From JAFAXD01 sp035472475 (lineage in GTDB: Bacteria > Pseudomonadota > Alphaproteobacteria > Rhizobiales > Xanthobacteraceae), in assembly GCA_035472475.1 (NCBI GenBank), contig DATIPA010000114.1, positions 1 through 30,453 of the forward strand: a stretch of 30,453 bases of DNA, given 5' to 3'. A program made the translations under genes and the position numbers. Numbering within the stretch: the first letter of the stretch is position 1; the number at the start of each line of letters is the position of its first letter. Under the pieces are notes generated by a model, which worked only from the letters and a program-made list of their open reading frames with translations, ran no database searches and was not told the DNA's origin. This document shows, piece after piece, positions 8,040 to 15,896 of this stretch.

Positions 8040-8533
8040 CGCGCGCCCCATCCGCCCCATCCGCAAAGCCACTTCGGTTCGCCGCTCGTCTATCCGATAA
8101 CGAGGTAGAAGAGGGGCGCGTTTTTGCGCCGAAGTTCGATCGCGACGGGTTGATTACTTGTGTGGTGACCGACGCTGGGACCGGCGACATTCTCATGTTG
8201 GCGCATATGAACGACGAAGCGCTCGCGCGCACGATCGAAAGTGCCGAGGCTTGGTTTTTCAGCCGCTCGCGGCAAGCGCTGTGGCGCAAAGGCGAGAGCT
8301 CTGGTCACACCCTGCGGGTCGTCGAAATGCGGGTCGATTGTGATCAGGACGCGCTTTGGATCCGGGTCGAGCAACAGGGCTCAGGCGCCTGTCATACCGG
8401 GCGCCGCAGCTGCTTTTATCGGACGCTACCGCTAAAGGGGTCTGCCGGTCCGGGAATGAAGCTCGAATTTCGCGATGCTGAACGCGTTTTCGACCCGGGG
8501 CGGGTTTACGGAAAACGCAACACCAATTCCTGA
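8036..8533 (+). CDS. hisI: Phosphoribosyl-AMP cyclohydrolase
   Basis: Opens the purine ring of phosphoribosyl-AMP in the third step of histidine synthesis. The 165 residues are the stand-alone form without the HisE pyrophosphatase domain. Family signatures: WRKGESSGHTLRV (from residue 83), DCDQDALW with the metal-binding Asp101, Cys102, Asp103 and Asp105, and GACHTGRRSCFYR with Cys119 and Cys126. The N-terminal 20 residues are extra and Ala/Pro/Ser-rich. The start overlaps the folE stop by 4 bp. Pairing histidine and folate cyclohydrolases outside a his operon is, from memory, common in this group. The stop is only 3 bp from the stop of the convergent lyase gene. Confidence 0.97.
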   Translation: MTRAPSAPSAKPLRFAARLSDNEVEEGRVFAPKFDRDGLITCVVTDAGTGDILMLAHMNDEALARTIESAEAWFFSRSRQALWRKGESSGHTLRVVEMRVDCDQDALWIRVEQQGSGACHTGRRSCFYRTLPLKGSAGPGMKLEFRDAERVFDPGRVYGKRNTNS

Positions 8534-8536
8534 CCT

Positions 8537-9424
8537 TCAGGCGACGCGCGCGCGCGACGCCTTGGCCCGCGCCAGCACACGTTGTGCGCGCTTGAGGTGC
8601 GGCATGTCGTACATGACGCCGTCGATCCCGACGACACCCACGCCAGGCGTCGCGGCGAAAGCCGCCACGATCGCAGCGGCCTCTGCAACGGCCTTTGCGG
8701 TCGGGGTGAACACTTCGTTGATGACCGCCACCTGCGCGGGGTGAATCGCCATCTTGCCGGTGAAGCCGTCACGGCACGCCTCCTCGGTCTCGCGCCGCAG
8801 CCCGGCCTCGTTGCGAAAGTCGACGTACACCGTGTCGATGGGCTCAACCCGCGCGGCGACTGCTCCGGCCAGGCATAGCGTCCGCGCCAGCCGATAGGGC
8901 TCAAGAAATTGACCCGTTGCATCGCGATTGGCGGCTGCGCCGAGGTCGGCTGAAAGGTCCTCGGCACCCCATGTCAATCCAACCAACCGCGCACTCGATC
9001 CCGCATAGGTGCCGAGGCGAAACAGGGCCGCGGCGGTTTCGGTCGCAATTGCGATCATTCCGATGTGGCCGTCTGCTAGGCCGTGGATAGCCTCGCGCGC
9101 TGTCAGCTTGGCGGCGAGATGAATCACGCTCGCCGCCCCCTCTGATTTAGGCAGGAGAACGGCATCCGGCGCCGCGGGTACGACGGCGTCGAGGTCAGCA
9201 TCGGTGAGTCCACTCGAGAGACTGTTGACGCGAATGATCAGCCGGGGCCGTTGGGCCGAGCGGCCGGCTTGCGCCAGAAAGCGCGCCGCACGTTCGCGGG
9301 CCAGCGGCTTGTTGTCGGGCGCGACCGAGTCTTCAAGGTCAATGATGACCGCATCGGTGCCGCTTGCGAACGCCTTGTCGAGCTTACGATCGCTGTCGGC
9401 GGGAGCGAACAGCAGCGAGCGCAT
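8537..9424 (-). CDS. HpcH/HpaI aldolase, CitE-like CoA ester lyase
   Basis: 295-residue TIM-barrel protein of the citrate lyase beta / malyl-CoA lyase family, which cleaves or hydrolyses 3-hydroxyacyl-CoA esters with Mg2+. Visible blocks: MRSLLFAPADSDRKLDKA, VIIDLEDSVAP with the acidic metal-site region, RLIIRVNS, DAVLLPKSEG, a Glu in IATETAAAL, LTWGAEDLSADLG, and GKMAIHPAQVAVIN near the C-terminus. The ATG at 9424 is chosen over one 13 codons upstream: it begins at the usual family start and overlaps the stop of the MaoC gene by one base (TGATG). That coupling suggests the two act in one pathway, such as C4/C5 dicarboxylyl-CoA metabolism. The exact substrate (malyl-, methylmalyl- or citramalyl-CoA) is not readable. 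Confidence 0.93.
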   Translation of the reverse strand: MRSLLFAPADSDRKLDKAFASGTDAVIIDLEDSVAPDNKPLARERAARFLAQAGRSAQRPRLIIRVNSLSSGLTDADLDAVVPAAPDAVLLPKSEGAASVIHLAAKLTAREAIHGLADGHIGMIAIATETAAALFRLGTYAGSSARLVGLTWGAEDLSADLGAAANRDATGQFLEPYRLARTLCLAGAVAARVEPIDTVYVDFRNEAGLRRETEEACRDGFTGKMAIHPAQVAVINEVFTPTAKAVAEAAAIVAAFAATPGVGVVGIDGVMYDMPHLKRAQRVLARAKASRARVA

Positions 9425-9909
9425 CACCTGGGTCGCATGCGCATGAAGGCCTGGCGGCGGCACTCGGCGACCAGCTTGTCGTGTTGGTTGTAAGCGCGGT
9501 GGTGGAATTCGACGATGCCGGCGCCGGGTCGCGATTTGGATTCCCGTTTCGCGATGACTTCGGTGGTCGCGTGCACGGTGTCGCCTTCAAACAGCGGGTG
9601 CGGAAACTTGACCTCTGTCATGCCGAGGTTCGCGATCGTGGTGCCGACGGTGAGATCGGAAACCGACATCCCGATCATCAAACCGAGGGTGAACAGCGAG
9701 TTCATGAGCGGCTGGCCCCATTCGGTTTCCTGCTCGCAGAAATGTCGATCGATGTGCAAGGGCTGTGGATTGAGCGTCATGTTGGAGAACAACATGTTGT
9801 CCATTTGGGTGACAGTCCGGGTATAACGATGCTCGACCAGCTCGCCGACCACAAAATCCTCGAAATAAAGTCCGCCGCGCTTGTGCCGGACCGCGGTTGC
9901 CTGGGGCAT
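9424..9909 (-). CDS. MaoC family dehydratase (hot-dog fold enoyl-CoA hydratase)
   Basis: 161-residue single hot-dog protein. The hydratase-2 motif is present: the Asp in TQMDNMLFS, then NPQPLHIDRHF with the catalytic His. GDTVHATTEVIAKRESKSRP is also typical of MaoC proteins annotated as dehydratases or mesaconyl-CoA hydratase-like. The GTCCC-ATG start has AGGAGG upstream. It hydrates an unsaturated acyl-CoA; with the coupled CitE-like lyase downstream this suggests hydration followed by carbon-carbon cleavage or thioester hydrolysis. Ethylmalonyl-CoA pathway mesaconyl-CoA hydratases are about twice this length with two MaoC domains, so this is not that enzyme in its usual form. Confidence 0.93.
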   Translation of the reverse strand: MPQATAVRHKRGGLYFEDFVVGELVEHRYTRTVTQMDNMLFSNMTLNPQPLHIDRHFCEQETEWGQPLMNSLFTLGLMIGMSVSDLTVGTTIANLGMTEVKFPHPLFEGDTVHATTEVIAKRESKSRPGAGIVEFHHRAYNQHDKLVAECRRQAFMRMRPR

Positions 9910-9963
9910 GGGACCCTCCTAAAAGGACTTGATCACGTGGGCTGGCTCTCCGTTAGCACAAAG

Positions 9964-9993
9964 GCGCCCCGCAGTCGCGCTTCCGCGGGGCGC
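9964..9993 (-). terminator. GC-rich hairpin between the amidohydrolase and MaoC genes
   Basis: A perfect 9-bp inverted repeat, GCGCCCCGC (9964-9972) and GCGGGGCGC (9985-9993), with a 12-nt loop. On the minus strand it is followed only by CTTTGTG, a poor U-tract, so termination would be weak. It may partly separate the amidohydrolase from maoC-citE. The rest of the 235-bp gap shows no gene. Confidence 0.35.
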
Positions 9994-10144
9994 ACAACAG
10001 ACAGACTTCCTCATTGGCCTTGCCAGCGCGGCTGTTAACCGCGTGCAATCGCTGGCCGCAGTGCAAGAAAAGCTGTTATTCGCTTGGCCTTGCTCGGCGA
10101 CCGCGCGACGCGACGGCACACGGTAGCGTGGCGGCGAGCGCCGC

Positions 10145-11167
10145 TCACTTAACAAGCTTGCGGCCGGTAATACGCTCCAGATTCTTGTAGTAGATCTTGT
10201 CGCGCGTTGTGCGATCGAGCTCAAGCTCCTCGAAGATACGCAGCGTCTCGCGCGGATACAGGGTGCCGCCCTCCGGATCGAACGGACAGTCCGATGCAAA
10301 CACAATTTTGTCGCCCGGGAAGAACTCCAGCCCGCACCTGGTTGCCGGCGCCGCTCCGAACACTGCGGTGTCCGCGTAAAAATCCTGCTTGAAATAGTCG
10401 AGTGGCCGCTTCTTCAAGCTTTTGCGCAAAGCGACATAGTCCTCATCGGTAGTGCGCGAGCCGAGCACGTCCCATCCCGGACCGATACGGCCTTCGAGCA
10501 TCGGGACGATAGCACCAAAATGGTGGGTGATGATTTTCAGGTTGGGATGGTTGTCGATGATCTTTGAGAACACCAGCCGCGCCATGGCGGTTGCGGTCTC
10601 GTATGACCAGCCAAACGTCCACCAGATCTCGAAGAGCGACTTCTTCTCATCGACGTAGTCCGGCATGTTGGCGCCACGGATGGGATGCATCCAGATCGGC
10701 GTGCCGAGCTCGTTCATCCTGTTCCAGAACGGCAGATATTGCGGGCGGTCAAGCGGCTTGCCCGCCACGTTGGTGTATATCTGCACGCCGAGTGCTCCAA
10801 GTTCTTTGACCGCGCGCTCAGCCTCGCCGATGCCGCAATCAGGCGCATCAAGTGAAATCTGTGCGACCCAGCCGGGGAAATGGTCGGCTTCCTTCGCGCA
10901 CAGTTCCGCAAATCCGTCATTGATCATGCGGCAGAATTCGTTGATCTGCTCTGGCGTTTTGGCAATGTCCTCGATCGCTGGCTGCGAGTAGGACAGGATC
11001 TGCGCATAGTCCTTGTGGCCGTCGACGATCTTTTTGCGAACATCGAGATCGTGCAGCGCCGGTAGCGAGCGCACGCGCTTGCCCATGTCCTCGTAGTCAC
11101 TGGTGACATCCAACACTCGCTCGAAGAAGCGCTTCGGGAAGAAGTGAGTATAGGCATCGATTCGCAT
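10145..11167 (-). CDS. Amidohydrolase family protein (ACMSD-like)
   Basis: 340-residue amidohydrolase-superfamily protein related to aminocarboxymuconate-semialdehyde decarboxylase and the resorcylate/dihydroxybenzoate decarboxylases. It begins MRIDAYTHFFPKRFF; the usual metal-binding HxH is YxH here, so only His8 remains. Later blocks are LGALGVQIYTNVAGKPLD, PIWMHPIRGANMPDY, LKIITHHFGAIVPMLEGRIG with a metal His, and IVFASDCPFDPEGG with the catalytic Asp. The ATG at 11167 follows GAGAGGAAA; the frame extends 26 codons further up without family similarity. It is upstream of maoC-citE on the same strand, 235 bp away, so may feed the same catabolic route. The reaction, hydrolysis or decarboxylation, is not decided by sequence. 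Confidence 0.9.
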   Translation of the reverse strand: MRIDAYTHFFPKRFFERVLDVTSDYEDMGKRVRSLPALHDLDVRKKIVDGHKDYAQILSYSQPAIEDIAKTPEQINEFCRMINDGFAELCAKEADHFPGWVAQISLDAPDCGIGEAERAVKELGALGVQIYTNVAGKPLDRPQYLPFWNRMNELGTPIWMHPIRGANMPDYVDEKKSLFEIWWTFGWSYETATAMARLVFSKIIDNHPNLKIITHHFGAIVPMLEGRIGPGWDVLGSRTTDEDYVALRKSLKKRPLDYFKQDFYADTAVFGAAPATRCGLEFFPGDKIVFASDCPFDPEGGTLYPRETLRIFEELELDRTTRDKIYYKNLERITGRKLVK

Positions 11168-11382
11168 TACGCGTTTCCTCTCGCCGGTGTGTTGGGATGA
11201 AACTAGGGGGCCATGTAGAAATGCATCTTTCTTCGAGAGTCTCAAGCAGGCAGCAGCAATTTTCTGCAGCTGGTCCTTGAGCGAAACGCAGTCGCCAAAC
11301 AGCCGACTGCACTAATCGTGGCTCGTGACGCGTGCCGGGTGCGGCGAGCTCACCAGAGTGCGATCCCGGCCCGAAACGCCGT

Positions 11383-11633
11383 GACCCTTTCGGCAAGGTG
11401 CTGATGCCGGGCGTGATCAGCCACGTCACCACGTGGTCGAACGTCCCAAGCTCGTGAGCGAGCGCATCGTCCGGCTCAGCTCAACTGGTCGGCCGCGAAA
11501 ACATTAGCGCCGGTACCGATTGTGGTTTTGCGCAAGGCCCGTTCTACCGGCGCGTGCATTCGAGCATCATGTGGGCCAAATTCGAGGCTTGGTCGAAGGG
11601 GCGCGGCTCGCTAGTCGTGAACTTTGGGCCTAA
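11383..11633 (+). pseudogene. Remnant of a MetE-like / COG0620 methyltransferase (C-terminal end, frameshifted)
   Basis: Translating this stretch in two alternating frames gives a recognisable C-terminus of the cobalamin-independent methionine synthase II-like family. Frame one: FGKVLMPGVISHVTT from about 11389. Shifted frame: VVERPKLVSERIVRL from 11433. First frame again: LVGRENISAGTDCGFAQGPF and YRRVHSSIMWAKFEA from 11485. Shifted again: LVEGARLASRELWA, stop at 11631-11633. Three single-base shifts in about 240 bp, and no recognisable upstream part, indicate decay. The remainder of the 640-bp gap (11168-11382 and 11634-11809) shows no gene. The match is from memory of the family. Confidence 0.75.
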
Positions 11634-11809
11634 GACCGCGGTCCCGCCCCCCTGGCCTGATGGCGCGGTGCAGGAGCGACCGCCAATGGCCGGGATTTTT
11701 CCGGGTCCCGGTGTGCGGCGGATCACGCCTGTTTCGATTCTCCGTGGTAGTCTGTAACCGTGACCAGGTGGAGATGAGCGGGCCGGCGGTCCGCCGAACG
11801 GGGAAGTGC

Positions 11810-13351
11810 ATGCGGTTTGGCGTTTTCGCGAGCGTCTGCCTGCTTATCGGCGTAAGCGTGTCGTCCGCCCACGCGCAACCCGCGTCCATCGATCTCGTAG
11901 CGTCGGCCGTCGCTGCTCTTGGCGGCGAACAGGCGATGCGCGGGTTGAACAGCCTGTTGATCCAGGGCGAGGCCAAGTATTCGGAACCCGAAGAGTCGTT
12001 CACGGTCGGAGGGACGCCGCGCTTTCTTGGCGACGCGAATTTCACACTCTCCTGGCAGCTTGCCTTGGGGTGGGCGCGCTTCGACTGGAGCCGGTCGATG
12101 CAATATCCGGCCGCGAAAAAATTTCAGTTCAGCGAGGTGGTGACCCCGAGGTTTGGGCTCACCGAGGATGCCAACGGAACTCGGCCCATGTCGGCGGCGA
12201 GGCTCGCCGTGCAACTGCGCGAGCTCGCACGCTCATCGCCGACATTGCTCCTCAAGGCACTCGACAATCCCAACGCGGTTTCCTTCGAAGGCGGCGTGAG
12301 AGTCGGTCAGACGCCTTTGCCCGCGGTCTCGCTGCGCGACGGTCGCACCACCTTCATCATCATGTTCGACCGCGCCACGCACTTGCCGGCGATCATCCGC
12401 ACGTTTGACGATGACCAGATCAGGGGCGATTCCGGCTTTGATCTTGCTCTTGGCGATTGGCGGGTCGTGGCCGGTGTCAAGATCGCCCATGCCATGACCT
12501 ACAAACTCAATGATGCTCCGGTTGCCCGTATCGCCTATACGAGCGTTGTCGCCAACCCGACGTTTGGGCCCGAAACATTTGCGGCGGGCGACGATATCAA
12601 GGCAGCGGCCAAGCCGCCGGCCACCGGGTCGGTGCCGTTCCAAGCGATATTGCGTCAGTCGTACGCGGGAAACATCGCCGACGATGACCCCACCGGGGCG
12701 CAGGCGACAGGCCGTCTCAAGCTGGTCGAACTCGCACCCGACGTGCAGCAGGTCGTCGGCGGGGCGCAGAATAGTCTGATCGTCGCCATGCGGGAGGGCA
12801 TTGCGGTGTTTGACGCGCCGGGAGGCGAAGCGCAATCGCGCTGGACGATCAATGCCGCGAAAGCGAAATATCCCGGAAAGCCGATCAAGTATCTGATCCT
12901 GACGCATCACCACATGGAGCATGCGAGCGGTGTTCGTAGTTACGTGGCAGAGGGTGCAACCATCGTCGTTCCAAGGCCCGACAAGAAGTATTTTGTCGAC
13001 CTTGCGCTTCGCGAGCACGCGCTTGCACCCGATGCCTTGCAGAACAGACCGGTCTCGGCGCAAGTCGTAGAGGTCAGCGACCCGATGACGCTCAAGGACG
13101 ACGGCCAGGAGATCCGGCTCTATCGCATCCTTAACCCGCACGTCGACGGCATGCTGATCGGCTATGTCGTCAAACCTAATATCGTGTGGGTGACTGACCT
13201 TCTGACGCCGTCGCCGGACGCAACCAAAGGACCGGGAAGTCGGGCCCTAGGGCTCGCGCTCGAGCGCTATGGAATCAAGGATGCAATGATCGCGAGCGGA
13301 AACGGCGGTGCCGCCAAACAATCGGATTTGGCGAACGCGCTGTCGGAGTAG
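11810..13351 (+). CDS. Exported MBL-fold metallo-hydrolase-like protein
   Basis: 513 residues from ATG 11810, which starts a good signal peptide (MRFGVFASVCLLIGVSV, cleavage near AHA-QP at 22) and has GGGGAAG upstream. An ATG at 11774 is an alternative. The N-terminal about 270 residues look like the beta-rich outer-membrane-lipoprotein-sorting-like region found before some exported MBL domains. The metallo-beta-lactamase domain follows from about 310: LTHHHMEHASGV (His366, His368, Glu370, His371), where the usual Asp of HxHxDH is Glu, then NPHVDGMLIGYV and a late WVTDLL. The Asp-to-Glu change affects a metal-2 ligand. Substrate unknown. It converges on nadK with 9 bp between them. Confidence 0.85.
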   Translation: MRFGVFASVCLLIGVSVSSAHAQPASIDLVASAVAALGGEQAMRGLNSLLIQGEAKYSEPEESFTVGGTPRFLGDANFTLSWQLALGWARFDWSRSMQYPAAKKFQFSEVVTPRFGLTEDANGTRPMSAARLAVQLRELARSSPTLLLKALDNPNAVSFEGGVRVGQTPLPAVSLRDGRTTFIIMFDRATHLPAIIRTFDDDQIRGDSGFDLALGDWRVVAGVKIAHAMTYKLNDAPVARIAYTSVVANPTFGPETFAAGDDIKAAAKPPATGSVPFQAILRQSYAGNIADDDPTGAQATGRLKLVELAPDVQQVVGGAQNSLIVAMREGIAVFDAPGGEAQSRWTINAAKAKYPGKPIKYLILTHHHMEHASGVRSYVAEGATIVVPRPDKKYFVDLALREHALAPDALQNRPVSAQVVEVSDPMTLKDDGQEIRLYRILNPHVDGMLIGYVVKPNIVWVTDLLTPSPDATKGPGSRALGLALERYGIKDAMIASGNGGAAKQSDLANALSE

Positions 13352-13360
13352 TGCCCGCAA

Positions 13361-14134
13361 TCAATACCCGAACTGCTCGAGCAAGATGCGTTCATCCAGG
13401 TTGTGTCCCGGATCGAACAACATGTGCATCGCGAGGTCGCGGTCCATGCTGATATCGACGCTGCGCACGTGACGAACCTCATCGTGATCGGCGACGGCAG
13501 CGACTGGGCGCTTGCCGGATTCGAGCACTTCGACCGTGACCCGCGCCTTGTCGGGCAGCAGCGCGCCGCGCCACCGGCGTGGACGGAACGGACTGATCGG
13601 CGTTAGCGCCAGGAGTGGAGCTCCGATCGGAATAATCGGCCCCTGGACTGATAGATTGTAGGCAGTCGAGCCAGCGGGCGTTGCGACCAGCACGCCGTCC
13701 GCGGTGAGTTCGGCGAGGCGTTCCTGTCCGTCAACCAGCACCCGTAATCGTGCAGCTTGATAGGTCTCGCGAAACATTGAGACCTCGTTGATGGCGCGAT
13801 ACTCGTGGCGGCGATTATCGACGTCGATCACCTGCATGACCAGCGGATGAATGATCGTGGTCTCAGCCGCCGCCAGCCGCTCGCGCAGGCGCTCCACGTG
13901 AAACTCGTTCATGAGAAAGCCGATCGTGCCCCTGTGCATTCCATAGATCGGCTTGCCGCTGCTCATGAACTTGTGCAGGGTCTGCAGCATGAGCCCGTCG
14001 CCGCCGAGTGCAACGATAACGTCGGCGTCCTCGGGAGCCGCGGCGCCGTATCGACGCACGAGTTCGTCGCGCGCCTTTTCGGCTTCCGGAGTCTGGCTTG
14101 CTACGAACGCGATCTGATCGTAGCGGCCGGTCAT
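13361..14134 (-). CDS. nadK: NAD kinase
   Basis: Phosphorylates NAD to NADP with ATP or polyphosphate in the cytoplasm. 257 residues, normal for the short alphaproteobacterial form. The GGDG motif is at 44-47 (VIVALGGDGLMLQ), the NE of AINEVSMFR is present, and the glycine-rich NAD-binding block reads TADGVLVATPAGSTAYNLS, followed by GAPLLALTPISPFRPR. The ATG follows GGAGCGTCA. It is divergent from cutA with 54 bp between starts, so the two promoters must overlap. Confidence 0.97.
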   Translation of the reverse strand: MTGRYDQIAFVASQTPEAEKARDELVRRYGAAAPEDADVIVALGGDGLMLQTLHKFMSSGKPIYGMHRGTIGFLMNEFHVERLRERLAAAETTIIHPLVMQVIDVDNRRHEYRAINEVSMFRETYQAARLRVLVDGQERLAELTADGVLVATPAGSTAYNLSVQGPIIPIGAPLLALTPISPFRPRRWRGALLPDKARVTVEVLESGKRPVAAVADHDEVRHVRSVDISMDRDLAMHMLFDPGHNLDERILLEQFGY

Positions 14135-14188
14135 TGACGCTCCGGTGCGCCAGGCGGCATTTTAACGCGGGCGGGAGGTGAAAGCGGC

Positions 14189-14512
14189 ATGGAGCGCATC
14201 GTCTTCGTCTATACGACATACCCTTCCGCTGTCGAGGCGGAACAAGCCGGGCGCGCGTTGGTCGAGCGCAACCTGGCGGCTTGCGTCAATATCCTGCCGG
14301 GGATGATCTCGCATTACCGATGGCAGGGTGCGGTCGAGCGCGGCGAGGAGACGGTGATGATTATCAAGACGCGCGCGTCCCTGGCCGAGCGCGTGAGCAC
14401 TGCCGTCAAGGAGATGCACTCCTACTCGACGCCGGCGATCCTGGTGATCCCGATCGAAAGCGTGGATCAGGCCTATCTCGGCTGGCTGCTGGCGGAAACG
14501 GGAATCTCCTAG
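14189..14512 (+). CDS. cutA: Divalent-cation tolerance protein CutA
   Basis: 107-residue trimeric ferredoxin-like protein, the usual family length. Conserved features: FVYTTYPSAVEAEQAGRALV, LAACVNILPGM, YRWQGAVERGEETVMIIKT, and the C-terminal HSYSTPAILVIPIES with YLGWL. CutA is linked to copper and other divalent-metal tolerance in E. coli, but its molecular role is not established. GGGAGGT lies upstream of the ATG at a long spacing. It is divergent from nadK and is followed by a small hairpin. Confidence 0.97.
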   Translation: MERIVFVYTTYPSAVEAEQAGRALVERNLAACVNILPGMISHYRWQGAVERGEETVMIIKTRASLAERVSTAVKEMHSYSTPAILVIPIESVDQAYLGWLLAETGIS

Positions 14513-14516
14513 GAGT

Positions 14517-14537
14517 GGGGCCCGTGATGCGGGCCTC
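14517..14537 (+). terminator. Possible terminator hairpin after cutA
   Basis: GGCCCG (14519-14524) and CGGGCC (14530-14535) form a 6-bp stem with a TGATG loop, extendable by a G-T and a G-C pair. No U-tract follows, so activity is uncertain. It lies directly after the cutA stop and before the convergent TPR gene. Confidence 0.35.
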
Positions 14538-14594
14538 GATTCCGCCTAAACGCGCGCCGGCACGTACGTCGCAACTTCACCGCGACGCACCTCG

Positions 14595-15164
14595 TCAGTA
14601 GACGACCGTGCCGTCGATCACACCCTTAAGCTCGGTATATTCTTTGCACTCGGTTCCGCAGATCGACCGTACCTTCTCCAGGATATCCTGCGCCTTCAGC
14701 AGGTTGCCCTGCTCGGCATGCCACATCCCGTAATAGGACCAGGTGCGGGCGTAGCGCGGGTTGGCGGCGAGCGCCTTTTCGTACCAATACTGGGCGTCGT
14801 CGTAGCGGCCGAGCTTTCGGCTCGAATATCCGATCAGGTTCGCGATCTCGGCCATGTCGTCGTGACCGAGGCTATGCAGCTTGGCGATGCCGGCCTCGTA
14901 ATCATGGTCCTTGTAGATCAGATTGTAGGCCACCCAGAAGCCTTCGTTGAGCTCGCGATCCGAGCGCTGCTGCTTCTTCCCGCTGGTGGACTTGATCTTC
15001 TTTCTTTTCACGCCGGTCGATCCCTGCTGTGACTGACCCGTCGCGGGGCCGGCAGAGGGCGGCGTCGATTCCATGGCGGGGGCGGGTGAGGGCGCCGCGA
15101 TCACAAGACCAAGGACCGCAGCCGCAAGCAGCAGGTCCAGTCGGTGCAGTCGCAGGTGATTCAT
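14595..15164 (-). CDS. Exported tetratricopeptide-repeat protein
   Basis: 189 residues from the ATG at 15164, which has a strong AGGAGG five bases upstream; the frame stays open further up without merit. A signal peptide (LDLLLAAAVLGLVIAAPSPAPAMES, broken here only for length: LDLLLAAAVLGL then VIAAPSPAPA) leads to a Pro/Ser/Gln linker and a Lys-rich patch GVKRKKIKSTSGKKQQ. TPR-type helices follow: AKLHSLGHDDMAEIANLIGY, SRKLGRYDDAQYWYEKALAA and TWSYYGMWHAEQGNLLKAQD. Two Cys near the end (ICGTECKEY) could form a disulfide. It is probably a periplasmic adaptor; no partner is evident. It is divergent from the basic exported protein at 15480. Confidence 0.85.
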   Translation of the reverse strand: MNHLRLHRLDLLLAAAVLGLVIAAPSPAPAMESTPPSAGPATGQSQQGSTGVKRKKIKSTSGKKQQRSDRELNEGFWVAYNLIYKDHDYEAGIAKLHSLGHDDMAEIANLIGYSSRKLGRYDDAQYWYEKALAANPRYARTWSYYGMWHAEQGNLLKAQDILEKVRSICGTECKEYTELKGVIDGTVVY

Positions 15165-15325
15165 CGGATCCTCCTGTGGTCTCACCGGATATTCTACGCC
15201 AGAAACAACAATGCGCCTTAAGTTCCATTCCATGCAAGCGGATCAACCTGGCGTGATCTCGGGAAAGGCGCACGTTCGCCGCATGCCGGTCCAGAACCTG
15301 AACCGGAGGTAAGCGATGGCGAGGC

Positions 15326-15351
15326 CAACGGTTCACCTAGGTGAACCGTTG
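15326..15351. repeat. 26-bp perfect palindrome
   Basis: The half CAACGGTTCACCT is followed at once by its exact reverse complement, with no spacer. It lies in the 315-bp divergent region between the TPR gene and the basic exported protein, 128 bp before the latter's start. It could be an operator for a dimeric regulator. Without a loop it is a poor terminator. Confidence 0.7.
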
Positions 15352-15479
15352 CTATCGATGCGTTTCAGGGCGAGTTCAGCGCGCGCTCATCATAATGCAC
15401 GCCAAGATCGGAAGCGTTCCGATCGAGAAAAGCCCAAACCCAGGCTCGTCAAGGGCCGGGACAGCAGAAGGACCACGCT

Positions 15480-15800
15480 ATGTTGAAGAAAATCGCAGTC
15501 GCGCTGGTGGCGGCGTCGGTATTCGCCGCGCCGGTCCTGGCACAAACCGGTTCGACCGGCACCCAAGCGCCCGCGGCCAAGCCGGCAGCGGCCGCTCCCG
15601 CGGCTCCGTCCAAGGTGACCGCTCCGACCAAGTCCGTACGGCACGTCAAGAAGGTCCGGCACACCGGCAAGCAGGTGCGTCGCGGCATCCACGCGAAGGT
15701 CGCCGGTATCCACGGCAAGCATCGCACGGGTCATGGACTGAAGGGCAGCCGGGTCGTGGCGCAAAAGGGAGCCCAGAGCGGCGCTGCCACGGTGCGTTAG
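15480..15800 (+). CDS. Small basic exported protein, His/Lys-rich
   Basis: 106 residues with a clear signal peptide (MLKKIAVALVAASVFAAPVLA, 21 residues when counted to LA; cleavage before QT). An Ala/Pro/Lys linker follows (APAAKPAAAAPAAPSKV), then a strongly basic tail with repeated RHVKK, RHTGK, GIHAK and GIHGKH. There is no known domain. AGAAGGA precedes the ATG and a rho-independent terminator follows, so it is a single-gene transcript. Similar His/Lys-rich exported proteins occur widely in Hyphomicrobiales. Metal or polyanion binding is a guess from composition. Confidence 0.8.
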   Translation: MLKKIAVALVAASVFAAPVLAQTGSTGTQAPAAKPAAAAPAAPSKVTAPTKSVRHVKKVRHTGKQVRRGIHAKVAGIHGKHRTGHGLKGSRVVAQKGAQSGAATVR

Positions 15801-15843
15801 CGTAAGGCGATCCGGTCGGAGGCTTCTTCGACCGAATCGCGCG

Positions 15844-15877
15844 AGAGGCCGGCGGCAGGGCCGGCCTCTTGCATTTT
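15844..15877 (+). terminator. Rho-independent terminator of the basic exported protein gene
   Basis: AGAGGCCGGC (15844-15853) and GCCGGCCTCT (15860-15869) form a perfect 10-bp stem with a GGCAGG loop, followed by TGCATTTT. It is 44 bp after the stop at 15800 and reads on the plus strand. Confidence 0.8.
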
Positions 15878-15896
15878 AGACGACGCGGCGAAACCG

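Noticed and set aside
9929..10126. 65-codon plus-strand frame between amidohydrolase and MaoC genes
   Set aside because: No ribosome binding site, spans the hairpin at 9964-9993, and shows no recognisable product.
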